From contig NW_025776253.1 of NCBI RefSeq assembly GCF_021130785.1, positions 62,001-126,000 of the forward strand: a stretch of 64,000 nucleotides of DNA, given 5' to 3'. Both the position numbers and the translations under genes were made by a program. The notes beneath the pieces were generated by a model, which searched no databases, had not been told where the DNA came from, and saw only the letters and a list, made by a program, of their open reading frames with translations. The first letter of the stretch is position 1. Every line of letters starts with the position of its first letter. Shown one piece after another: positions 35,934 to 44,895 of the stretch. This DNA is from Homalodisca vitripennis (Eukaryota > Arthropoda > Insecta > Hemiptera > Cicadellidae).

Positions 35934-36669
35934 ATGAAGCTGTTCAAGTTGACTTCAGAAAGCTCTCAATTATTTTTAAACTTGGAACATCCTATACACT
36001 TAGAGGAAGAATCAAATTATTTTATCGGTTTAAGCGGTTTTTATTCTGACAATTTTGTAATAAATATTAGTGAAAGTTCTCCTTATTGTATAGGATTTAG
36101 TGAGAAGAACATAACAAAATATTATGGTTTAAACAAAGGATATTATACTTTCGATCAAATAAAAAATTCCCTTAAAAATTATCTGAAAACATTCAAACAA
36201 TCAGATAAATCTTTAAACTTTGACGAAAACAAGTTTGAAATGCAAAAAAAATTATCTCTCTAATAACATTCAAATAAAATCACCAGTAAGAATAATGTTT
36301 TCAGCAATTATTGTAGATTTATTAGGGTTTGTTCAAGAAACTATTGAGCCAAATCAGGTATATTTAGGAAATAAAACGCCAAAATTTAGACCGTTCGATG
36401 TAATTGAAGTACATTGTAATCTCGTTGAACCTAGTTTTGAAAATCATACCGAACATCTTCACAAAGAATCTGAAATTTTGTACACATTTTTCTCAAATGT
36501 TGCTTATGGATCAAAAATCAGTGAAAAACCGAATGAAATCGATTATATTCCAATTAGAAAAAATAATAACAGAATTCAAAAAATCTCTCTAACTATACAA
36601 GACTCTGAGGGAAATTTATTAAATAATGAGAGTAAAACAACAATATATTTAAGATTGAAGAAAGAATGA
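35934..36669 (+). pseudogene. Polinton minor capsid (penton, single jelly-roll) protein, one frame change
   Basis: The N-terminal part (FKLTSESSQLFLNLEHPIHL, YFIGLSGFYSDN, GYYTFDQIKNSLKNYL) and C-terminal part (DLLGF, PFDVIEVHCNLVEPSFENH, PNEIDYIPI, KISLTIQDSEGNLLNNE) match the order of segments in arthropod Polinton penton proteins. About 245 codons is the normal length. The frame changes at an A8 run, 36,244-36,251. The protein would occupy capsid vertices. It is the only capsid gene on the plus strand. Confidence 0.82.
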
Positions 36670-36675
36670 TGAATC

Positions 36676-36770
36676 AAGGGGGTAACGAATCGTTACTACC
36701 TTCAAACTTTCAAAAAGACACAGTTTTTGTCAATGAATCTGGACTTTACACTCAAAATAAAAATTACTAG
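36676..36770 (+). pseudogene. BRO N-domain fragment, copy a
   Basis: The residues LPSNFQKDTVFVNESGLYTQ correspond to the end of the BRO-N domain in copies b and c. No start or upstream part of the domain is present. The following 20 bp (GTTAAATTTCTTTTCTATCT) also match the sequence before copy c. It is the remnant of a tandem duplication, directly downstream of the minor capsid stop. Confidence 0.75.
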
Positions 36771-36791
36771 TTAAATTTCTTTTCTATCTAA

Positions 36792-37119
36792 ATGGAGACA
36801 GTTGTAGATCTAATAAATAATCAACTCAAATTCAATAATACAGAAATTTTTACGATTGTTGACGAAAAATAACGAAATTTGGTTCAAAGCAAAAGATGTT
36901 GCAGAAATTTTAGAATATGAAAACACGAGGCAAGCTATCATAAATAATGTCGATAATGACGATAAAACAACTTTTGAATGTATAAATTACAGGAGTCTAT
37001 CCCATAGACCCCGAGAAAATATTCAAAAACATACTATTTTCGTTAATGAATCTGGACTTTATTCTCAAAATAAAAATTGCTTGTTAAATTTTTTTCTATC
37101 TAAATGGAGTCAGTTGTGA
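36792..37119 (+). pseudogene. BRO N-domain, copy b, truncated and frameshifted
   Basis: It starts in the context TTCTATCTAAATGGAGAC. The first 26 codons are followed by a frame change at the A5 run 36,865-36,869. The second frame then carries NEIWFKAKDVAEILEYENTRQAI, the hallmark of the baculovirus BRO-N DNA-binding domain, and TIFVNESGLYSQ. The frame ends at 37,119, after the start of copy c, without the C-terminal half. Confidence 0.8.
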
Positions 37120-37904
37120 ATCTACTCAAATTCAATAATAAATAAATTTTAACATTTGTTGACGAAAATAATGAATTTTGGTTTAAGGCGAAAGATGTTG
37201 CAGAGGTGTTAGAATATAAAGATACGAAGAAAGCAATTAAAGAACATGTCAAAGAAAAATATAAAAAAAACTTCGAAAACATACATTCTGAAGGTAGGGG
37301 TGATTCGCCCCCGCCTTCAAACTTTCAAAAAAACACTGTTTTCATAAATGAAGCAGGCATATATTCTTTAATCTTGAAATCTAAAATGAAAATAGCAGAA
37401 ATGTTTCAAGATTGGGTTTTAGAAGAAGTTTTAGCAAGTATTCGTAAATTTGGTGTGTACAAACTTGAAAACGAAAATAAGCAGTTAAAAGATGAAATAA
37501 AACAGTTACAAATTTCAGGTCAAATGAAATCCTTGAAAATAGAGAATCAAGAATTGCGAATGGAATTAATGAAGAGAGATATGATATGTAAAAATTTTGA
37601 TAAGAAAAAACACCATGTTTTTGTATTAATTAAAAATAATCACATGTGGGAATATCCTTATTACGTTATCAGAGCTCAAAAGAGAGAAATATCGAAAAGA
37701 TTGAAAGAACTTGAAATTGATTACCCAGAAATGGAAATTTTATTAAGACATGGAGATCCAAATAGTATAAATCTCTACAACCAAATGAAAGAATCTTTGA
37801 ATATTTTATACAACGGAAATCATTTTACTACAAATATGGCAGAATCTCGACTGATTTATAGAATATCTAAATTACACGATGAAAATGTTTCTAAATTTTA
37901 CTAA
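37104..37904 (+). pseudogene. BRO-family protein, copy c: BRO-N, coiled coil and DUF3627-like C-terminus, early stop
   Basis: The start (TCTATCTAAATGGAGTC) matches copy b. TAA at 37,143-37,145 interrupts codon 14; afterwards the frame is open for over 250 codons. The BRO-N part has NEFWFKAKDVAEVLEYKDTK and TVFINEAGIYSLILKSK. A coiled coil follows (KLENENKQLKDEIKQL), then a C-terminal domain with KKHHVFVLIKNNHMWEYPYY and IRAQKREISKRLKELE, resembling DUF3627 of large DNA viruses. BRO proteins bind nucleic acid and are found in baculoviruses, NCLDVs and some mobile elements. An internal ATG at 37,206 might give a shorter product. Its 3' end overlaps the converging zinc-finger gene. Confidence 0.82.
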
Positions 37905-38237
37905 AAACTCTCGATTTATTATATTTTGTTTGTAAATGTTTAGCATAACTAGGTAACCATCGTAGAATTTTTTTTCATATTCACAAGGCATTTCGTTTTT
38001 ATAACTTTCGCTGAAAATTTTTTTAGCACAATCTTTGCAAAAAGCATCTTTTCTATCTTTAATATACTGCCAGTTATTAAATTCAGAAATATTTTTAATT
38101 TCTTTACAAAAGTAACACTTTTTTTCTTCTAAAGTTAATTTTTCCATTTTATCATATAATTCATTACAATAACAGTCTTTTCTATTCTTTTCCTTATAAA
38201 ATTCTTGACACTTTGTACATTTCTTTTGAGACTCCAT
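37891..38237 (-). pseudogene. Zinc-finger protein paralogue 2, internally deleted and frameshifted
   Basis: It begins MESQKKCTKCQEF like the gene upstream, but lacks about 15 residues including the second Cys pair of the first finger. It keeps CYFCKEIKNISEFNNW and CKDCAKKIF. The C-terminal finger region shifts frame at a T8 run (37,968-37,975) and continues to 37,891. Start context TTTTTTCTATATAAATGGAG is identical to that of copy 1, so the promoter was duplicated too. Confidence 0.75.
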
Positions 38238-38273
38238 TTATATAGAAAAAATTATTACACGATGAAAATGTTG

Positions 38274-38669
38274 CTAAATTTTATTAAAAACTCTTAACTT
38301 ATGATATTTGGTTTGTAAATGTTTAGCATAACTAGGTAACCATTGAAGAACTCTTCCACATTCGCAATGAGTCGGTTTATTTTGACTTTCTCGGAAAATT
38401 CTTCTAGCACAATCCTTACAAAAAGGTTGTTTTTTATCTTTACTATAATGCCAGTTGTGAAATTCTGAAATATTCTTAATTTCTTTACAAACGCAACATT
38501 TTTTCTCTTCTAACGTTAATTTTTCTATTTTATCGTATAATTCTCTCTTATATTTACTATGACAATCCTTACACATAGACCCTAATCCTTCTTTGTTATT
38601 CTTATTTTTATAAAAAGCTTCAAAATCTTTAAATTCTTGACACTTTGTACATTTCTTTTGAGACTCCAT
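38274..38669 (-). CDS. Zinc-finger protein paralogue 1 (131 aa), endonuclease VII-like ribbons plus C2H2
   Basis: Intact. The Cys pairs CTKC, CKDC, CVCK and CKDC are spaced as in the K-x-C-x-x-C-x-E-x-K ... C-K-x-C arrangement of phage recombination endonuclease VII and HNH-type zinc modules. A C-terminal CECGRVLQW ... HLQTKYH finger follows. No clear HNH catalytic His-Asn set is visible, so I would call it nucleic-acid binding. The start context is TTTTTTCTATATAAATGGAG, 14 bp downstream of the integrase stop. The region 3' of it contains a scrap of the BRO 3' end (see the duplication entry). Confidence 0.72.
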   Translation of the reverse strand: MESQKKCTKCQEFKDFEAFYKNKNNKEGLGSMCKDCHSKYKRELYDKIEKLTLEEKKCCVCKEIKNISEFHNWHYSKDKKQPFCKDCARRIFRESQNKPTHCECGRVLQWLPSYAKHLQTKYHKLRVFNKI

Positions 38670-38690
38670 TTATATAGAAAAAATTATAGC
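38670..38690 (-). promoter_or_regulatory. TATAAATG start element of zinc-finger paralogue 1
   Basis: AATTTTTTCTATATAAATGG lies between the integrase stop (38,686-38,684) and the next ATG. The same string precedes paralogue 2 (38,238-38,252). It is the clearest instance of the shared T-run plus TATAAATGG context. Confidence 0.6.
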
Positions 38691-39693
38691 TTTGACTTTC
38701 TCAATTCATATTCATAAAACTTTCCGATTATTTCTTCATTATTTAAATCTTTTATACTATAAGTTACAGGAACTGTGTTATTAATTTGATAAATCACAAA
38801 GATTTCTCTTGACGAATTGTTCTTATATTTGTTCGAAAATGTTGTTTTTTACTAACAATTCTTACATGATCATTGATTTTAAATTTAGTTTTCGTGTGAA
38901 TTTCTGGTGGTATATACTTGAAAACGGTCTCTAATAACTCCTTTTCTGCATCCTTATCTACGTCTTTGGGCTTTATTTTGATTGTGCTGTGAACTGTATC
39001 GTTATAATTGTTTACGATTTTTTGAAGAATATCGATCCATTTAAAGTTTTTATTAATCTCAAAAATTACTTTCATTCTCTCATTTTGAGTTCTGTTATAT
39101 CTCTCTACAATACTTGATTTCTCTTCGTTTTCAGTGTGATAAATCTTAATGTTGTATTTTCTCAAAACATCATTAAATTCTTTATTTTTAAACTCTAAAC
39201 CCTTATCTGTATGAAGTAGTTTTGGAGGTTTGTGATTGATCCTTATGGCATCTTTTACTATATCTTCGATAGCTTTTGAAATATCCTTGCCGTTTTTTCT
39301 TTTGATAGCTCTTGACCAAGCATATTTTGAGAAAGTATCAATAACATTTAACATATACTTAAATCCATCATTTTGATCTGAATAGTTAGACATTATAACT
39401 AAATCTGCTGCCCATAAATCGTCAATTCCTAATGTTATAATTTTTCTCTTTTTAAACTTTTTTCGTACTGGTGCATGAATTTCTCTAACTTCAATCTCTA
39501 TTTCCTCTTTGTTCTTCAATTCTTTCTTTACTTGTTTTTCATAAGGATTCTTTATAAATTTACTCTTATTTGTCTTACATTTTGAACATTTTGCTGCAAT
39601 TCTATACAATCCGTTTTGAGTTTGAACAATTTTAGAATCTATATTTTTCGTTTTCTTCTTACATTTGTGGCAGTGAATTAAATCATCTTCCAT
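38684..39693 (-). CDS. INT: Polinton retrovirus-like (rve) integrase, catalytic core intact, C-terminus frame-broken
   Basis: The N-terminal ribbon has CHKC and CSKC. The DDE core is complete: WAADLVIM (first Asp), LLHTDKGLEF (second Asp) and SSIVERYNRT (Glu). The 299-codon frame ends at 38,794; the C-terminal chromo/SH3-like tail (REIFVIYQINNTVPVTY, EEIIGKFYEYEL) continues in another frame to a stop at 38,684, with the change at the T6 run 38,845-38,850. The enzyme inserts the element and duplicates 6 bp of target. Its ATG immediately follows the PolB stop codon (ATATAAATGGAAG), so the stop and the promoter motif share bases. Confidence 0.92.
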
Positions 39694-42600
39694 TTATATA
39701 TCAAAGTTTCCAAGTTTATTTATTTCGTCTAAAATATCTGTTTTATATCCATACGGTACTGTATCGATCTTATTTTTCTAGGACAATTCTCTTATCATCT
39801 TTAGCGCTCAGTGCTAACTTGTTTATGGTAACTGTGTACAACTCATGTTTGTAGCTTCTAATGCAAGTCATCTCTCTAAATTCTTTTTTACCTTCGAACA
39901 AACATCTTTTCAAGTTTTCGATATTTATTGTTTTATTTACAACGCTTCTCTTAATTCCTTTACACCTAACTGGATTTTTGTCTAGATATTTGTACGAGGA
40001 CATTTTCGATCTCAATCCACAAAATTCTTCTAAAACTTCGCTATTTAACTCATCTTTGAATTTCCCTATTACCTTCTTATTTTTAGTAGTGAAACATTCG
40101 TGATCTTTTGGATAATCACTTGTATCAAAGTCATCTATATTTTCTTTAATAATTTTAAAAGGATCTCGTTTCAATTCTAAGAAATAACTGTCTGTATCCA
40201 TGTAACACAGATTCAAATCTCGGTCAAACTTCTTTAATTTATCGTAATAAAACTCATACATTAACAATTTTGATAAGTCAAGAACTGAAAATCCTATGTA
40301 GATCGGTTTGTTAAATTTAACCTTTTGTTTGAACATGTGACTCGCTATTCAGTTATCGTCAAAGATATTGAAACATTTGAAGTTCGTTTTCTTGGCCTGT
40401 TTCATTGAAAATTCTTCATTTCCTAGTTTGATATCACATCTATTTCGCACATTCTCCATAGATTTTCCAAAAACAGAGTTGTTCATCAGCTTGTAAAAAT
40501 CTTTCTCAAAGTCACTTCTAGCTTTGGTTCTCATGTTTGTGTTAAAGTCAATGTACTTTTTCATAAAAGGCTTCTGATCGAACGCTATAACTCTATTCAC
40601 ATGTTTCAACGCCATCCCTTGTTCGAGGTAAAATTTCAAGTTTCTTGAATGAACAACGTATTCAGTTTTATCCAGTAAAGTTGTGCAAAGCTTGTTTTTA
40701 TAATGTTCGGGAGCAAGAGGTAAATCCTTGTGATGTTCATGTAAATTTGTTGGATATCCTAGATCAACTTCGAGAATATAGCCATAATCTTCGTCGCCAG
40801 TGAGTTCTAAAATTGTTTCTTGCCACTCTTCTTTTGTATATGTTTTAGGATTCATCCACTTGATATCACTAAACGGCAGTTTTTGCATAAGACCATAACC
40901 ATAAAGATTATTGGCACCGACGTACAACAGACAATTTTCAGGTTTTGTCATATCGAAATCTTTCAAATATTTGTTATTTGTTTTAACATATCGCTTAATA
41001 CATTGAGAAATGCCTCCACGAATACCTTTTTCAATCATTAAATACATTTTATAATCACTAATCAATTGTAATTCTATTTTCGTTAATTTTAACATAGCAT
41101 CCCATGCGAGACTTGGAGCTGTTAGATAATGTGCCGGATCAAGTTTGTAACAATTTATACAAATGTTTCTGAAATTTTCAAATATATCAGCGAGCAATAG
41201 TAAATCTTGGATATTGTACAGATCAGAGTAATTTCCAAGATTGTTATCTTTTAATTTGTTCCAAACGCTCAAGTAGTGTTGATAATCTTTCTCAGATATG
41301 CTCTCGTCTGTCAAAAGTGAATAGAAATCTTGAATTTTCAGCTCTTCTGTGTAATCAAGTTTTTCAATACTATCGATAAATTTGTAAGGAAATATACCTT
41401 TTCCAGATAGAATTTTAAAGATTTCTTCTTCGTCATTTGGTTGTCTTTCTAGAATTGCGTTCAGACCATCTTGTATAAAATGATTTGTATGTTTGAAGTC
41501 TTCTTTCTTGAGGTTTTTAGCTAACTTTTCAATAGACGATGCCATGAATCTAAATGTGTCTACGAAAGGAAACTTGATAAATTTTCTAGGTTTATCATTG
41601 TCAAACTCATAGCCATATCCAGAATTTACAGAATAATTTATGAATCGTTCATCGGTGTTTGCAATCAAATCAACGTTTCCATATTGTCTAGCCAATTCCT
41701 TTATGTACAAATGAGTATCGTAATTTGACATATTGTGACAGAAAACTGGGATGTTCTGGGGAAATTTCAAATTCAGATTACAACATGAATGAGCTGCGCC
41801 TCGAAATTTACCTGTTAAGTGACAATGATCTCTTACTTTTAATCTTTTTTCACCATCAAAACCTTCTGTTTCACAGATATGACAAACGTTTGAATTTTGA
41901 TATGAAATTTCTTCTTCTTCGGTCAATTTCATAGGCTTCATGTTCCTTGAATTATATTTTTTAGCTATGTATTTTAATATTTTATTGAGTTCTTTAAACA
42001 ATTTTGCAGGAACATTAGGCAAATCGTCTTCATTTTTTGCTCTATAACATATAGGTTTGTACATGCGATTGGTCACATTCGACACTAAATATAGAGTAAA
42101 ACCATAAGGAATGTGCTTCTGAATCTTGGTTGTAGTTGATCTTTGTGGATTGTTCTTGCATGTCGGAATTTTTTCTAATATGCTTTCAAAATCCATATAA
42201 ATAACGTACGGATGGTTAAACTTCTTTTGATAATTAGTAAATTTAGTTGTTTGACCTGAAAACGGCATAATTGGCTTACAAACTTCATGTTGCTTGCAAA
42301 TTTCTAAATGATCTGTTAAATCTCCAGATTTGTAGAAATGGCTTAAACATCTTCTACATAGAAAATTTTTATGTCCATGTTTGGATGTTTGAGAACTCAC
42401 TAACCTACTTAAATCGGTTATCAAAACAAAATGAGATTTGTCTTCTTGTTTTACATAAAGTAGATCAATATTTAATTCTGCATCATATTTTTCAGAAATT
42501 TGTAACGGAACAACCTTAATACTTTCATCAAAACTGTAGACATTGATAGACATTTTTGGATATTTGTACTTGGAATTGTAACTTCGTTTCTCAAATAATT

Positions 42601-43568
42601 GTATATTTTTAAGGACATTGGATACTCGAAACCTGAAAATATCTCGTCATTTACAAATTTTTCGTATTGTTTTTGCTCTGTCAACATGTGTCTCGGGTTT
42701 TTCAATAGCACATCGGATAGAATAAATAAAGCAATAATCATCTTTATTTTTGATATTTATACAAGCTTTTTTATCTTTGATTTTCTTTGGCAAATCGATA
42801 TATGATCCAGCATTCATCATTTCGTGTTTGTTAAGGCTCAAAACTAGTTGTTTACAGCTTTTAAATGTCCATCCTGAACCCCTATTTGGATGATTTGTCT
42901 GTTCTCGATGTGATAATTTATTAAATTGTTTAGAAATAAAGTCGTTTACATCAAAGATCTCGTCTGCTTTTATAGTAAAGTACATTGGGCAAGTTTGTGG
43001 TTTACCGTTTACTAAAGTTCGTTCGTATTCGCATTCCAAAGAGAGATATCCTTTACTATTTTTCACAGTGTCTTGAAATTTTTCTATTAAACTTTTAATT
43101 TCTGGGCGCATAATTGAAAGATATTTGTAAATTGACATAAAATTATCGCTCAAATTCGTTAAAATGTATTGCTTGAAAAGACCTTGCATAGAGGATAAAA
43201 CTTCAACATCCATGATATTTTCGTTAAGAGTTTTATCAATGTTTACAATGATTTCAGACTTGGTTTTATCGTTAGTACCGATAGCCAACTTTTCAGTTAT
43301 TGAATGCATTTTTTCATTATTAAATAGGTCGAGATTTTTCTTTTCAAAACTTTTGAAATTTCTCTTTAATTCTCGTAATTTTTCAATATTATTCATGTTT
43401 TCGTGATCGGCAATTTGATTTTCTCTAGCCCATTTGTCTTAAATAATTTTGCTCCTTTTCATAAATTTCTTTATTTTTGGCATGGATTTTGGAGTTATAA
43501 TGTCGATCATAGTTTTTTCTTAAAATTTCTTTTTTACAGAATGGACATGAGATTTTATCGGGCTCCAT
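39694..43568 (-). pseudogene. POLB: Polinton protein-primed family B DNA polymerase with N-terminal C2H2 finger, inactivated
   Basis: About 1,290 codons from an ATG in the context AAATATAAATGGAGC. Residues about 8-29 form a finger (CPFCKKEI ... HYNSKIH). The exonuclease has YMDFES (Exo I), CHNMSNYDTH (Exo II) and YNIQDLLLLADIFE (Exo III). Motif A reads VGANNLYG where the family has Asp-Ala-Asn-Asn-Leu-Tyr-Gly, so the metal-binding Asp is Gly (codon 40,918-40,916). Motif B is KLMNNSVFGKS and motif C is YMDTDSYF. A TGA at 40,351-40,349 lies between B and C. Frame changes occur near 43,440, at 42,670-42,674, 42,606-42,610 and 39,773-39,777. The polymerase copies the element using a protein primer. 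This copy cannot be active as read. Confidence 0.93.
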
Positions 43569-43799
43569 TTATATTTAAAAAAATTTGAGTGTGTCAAGTT
43601 TCACTATTTAGTAAAATATCTTTTTATTAAGGAAAATTTATCAACTTTTAAGCTTAAAGTTGGCAATAATTTGAGATAATTCAGTAGATTTTTATGATTT
43701 AAAAAAAAATCTCTAATACTAGAGTGTAGAGACCTTAAAAAACCTTGATTTTAACCCTAAAAACTGTGATTTTGACTCCAAATTGATTGATTTGACTAG
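43569..43799. other. Right subterminal region of the Polinton, no gene
   Basis: It lies between the PolB start and the right TIR. It contains loose repeats of the form ACCTTGATTTTAACCC, AACTGTGATTTTGACTCC and AAATTGATTGATTTGAC. No frame of note. Confidence 0.6.
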
Positions 43800-43947
43800 A
43801 CAGCTCAAGAAAGTAGAAGCAAACAGCTATAGATTCGGTAATTTTTCATTCGTGATTTACAGATTCGTTTATTGTCCTTTAAACAGTATTTTCCATTGAT
43901 TTTCTGTTGGCTCCGAAAGTGGTCTAGAATCGGCAGGTCTATATCTA

Positions 43948-43949
<2 letters not shown>
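43800..43949 (-). repeat. Polinton right terminal inverted repeat
   Basis: Reverse complement of 26,553-26,702 with about three mismatches, ending CTATATCTACT and immediately followed by TATATA. Confidence 0.95.

Positions 43950-44016
<67 letters not shown>
43950..44016. repeat. (TA)n microsatellite, right flank of the Polinton
   Basis: Pure TA tract. It is the continuation of the target tract on the left side and leads directly into a dispersed repeat. Confidence 0.9.
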
Positions 44017-44018
<2 letters not shown>

Positions 44019-44515
44019 TAGCTGTTTCCCGCGGCTTCGCACGCTTTTCGTAAGTTTTGCCCGCGTATGAGCATTTCTGGTTGAAGTAAATTATATTTCC
44101 AACCCCGATGTAGACTTTACCTTGATGTCACGATCAAGAAAATATGTCAAAAATGTATTGTACATGCATAATGTATTTTATTACAAAGTGGTCTACCACT
44201 CAACCTTTAAGTTCAACCAAAAATTTAGTTTAGACAATTATACATCATAACTTAGCGCCTTCAAATAGTGTTTCACTGTTTAATATACGTATCTATCTCG
44301 TAATTGCAGGTTATAATGTGCAGGCGCTTTGAAAACTTTTCTTCATTTTATTCGTTTATATTCACGACATAAGCGAATAATTCAGATAATAACTATCCTA
44401 TCTTCTAAGTTAGACTAAATTACGGATACATGTGAAATTTGATTGAAATTGGTTCAGTCGTTTTGGAGTTTATTGGCAACATACATCGTGACTCAAGATT
44501 TTTATATATATATAA
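44017..44515 (+). repeat. Dispersed SINE/LINE-tail-like repeat of arthropod type
   Basis: It begins ACTAGCTGTTTCCCGCGGCTTCGC. Its 3' part reads GTGAAATTTGATTGAAATTGGTTCAG and then TCGTTTTGGAGTTTATTGGC, ending in (TA)n at about 44,505-44,540. This CCGCGGCTTCGC ... AAATTGGTTCAG.CGTTT layout is common to dispersed repeats in many arthropod genomes. No coding region is visible; I cannot assign the superfamily. Confidence 0.65.
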
Positions 44516-44540
44516 GATATATATATATATATATATATAG

Positions 44541-44861
44541 TGCGTCTTTACTAAAATAAATATATTTTGTCTATATAAATAAAATATTAGTTTCAATGAA
44601 TTTGTTATTTATTAAAAACATAATTTTGATAGAGTAAAATAAAGAATTTCTAACAATTGTATACATCAGTATAAGAAACTATCACGTTTTCCGTTGACTT
44701 CAGGTATCTAAAACTATTTTATATACATATTTAAATATCTATAAAGATGTATAGATTAAAGGACAGAGAAAAAGAATTTTATGAATATACAATCATGTCT
44801 TTTAGACATATCTATAAATTACACACTGTATGTAATATATGAGTATATATGATATATACTA

Positions 44862-44895
<34 letters not shown>

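Larger units (their letters stand above)
37868..38680. repeat. Tandem duplication of the zinc-finger gene with its promoter and the BRO tail
   Basis: ATTACACGATGAAAATGTTTCTAAATTTTACTA at the BRO 3' end (from 37,870) recurs with two changes at 38,254-38,287, downstream of paralogue 1 where no BRO gene exists. The unit therefore runs from the BRO tail through the zinc-finger gene and its start region, about 385 and 430 bp per copy. The right copy (paralogue 1) is the intact one. Confidence 0.85.
26553..43949. mobile_element. Polinton/Maverick DNA transposon, complete from end to end, 17.4 kb
   Basis: Terminal inverted repeats of about 150 bp, AG/CT termini, TATATA on both sides, and the family's gene set: PolB, retrovirus-like integrase, packaging ATPase, cysteine protease, major and minor capsid proteins. 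Polintons are self-synthesising transposons related to adintoviruses. Most genes lie on the minus strand; the cargo gene, a small gene near 28.5 kb, the minor capsid gene and the BRO array are on the plus strand. Genes are packed with gaps of 0-30 bp, except around a non-coding block at 28.7-29.9 kb. Several genes are broken, including a catalytic substitution in PolB, so this copy is probably not autonomous. Confidence 0.97.

Noticed and set aside
36220..36669. Independent gene from the ATG at 36,220
   Set aside because: Its first codons are an out-of-frame overlap of the minor capsid N-terminal part. The coding signal from the A8 run onward is the C-terminal half of the same protein.
42472..42741. 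Separate 89-codon gene upstream of the polymerase core
   Set aside because: Its second half is the PolB N-terminal region in the middle frame between two frame changes. It belongs to PolB.
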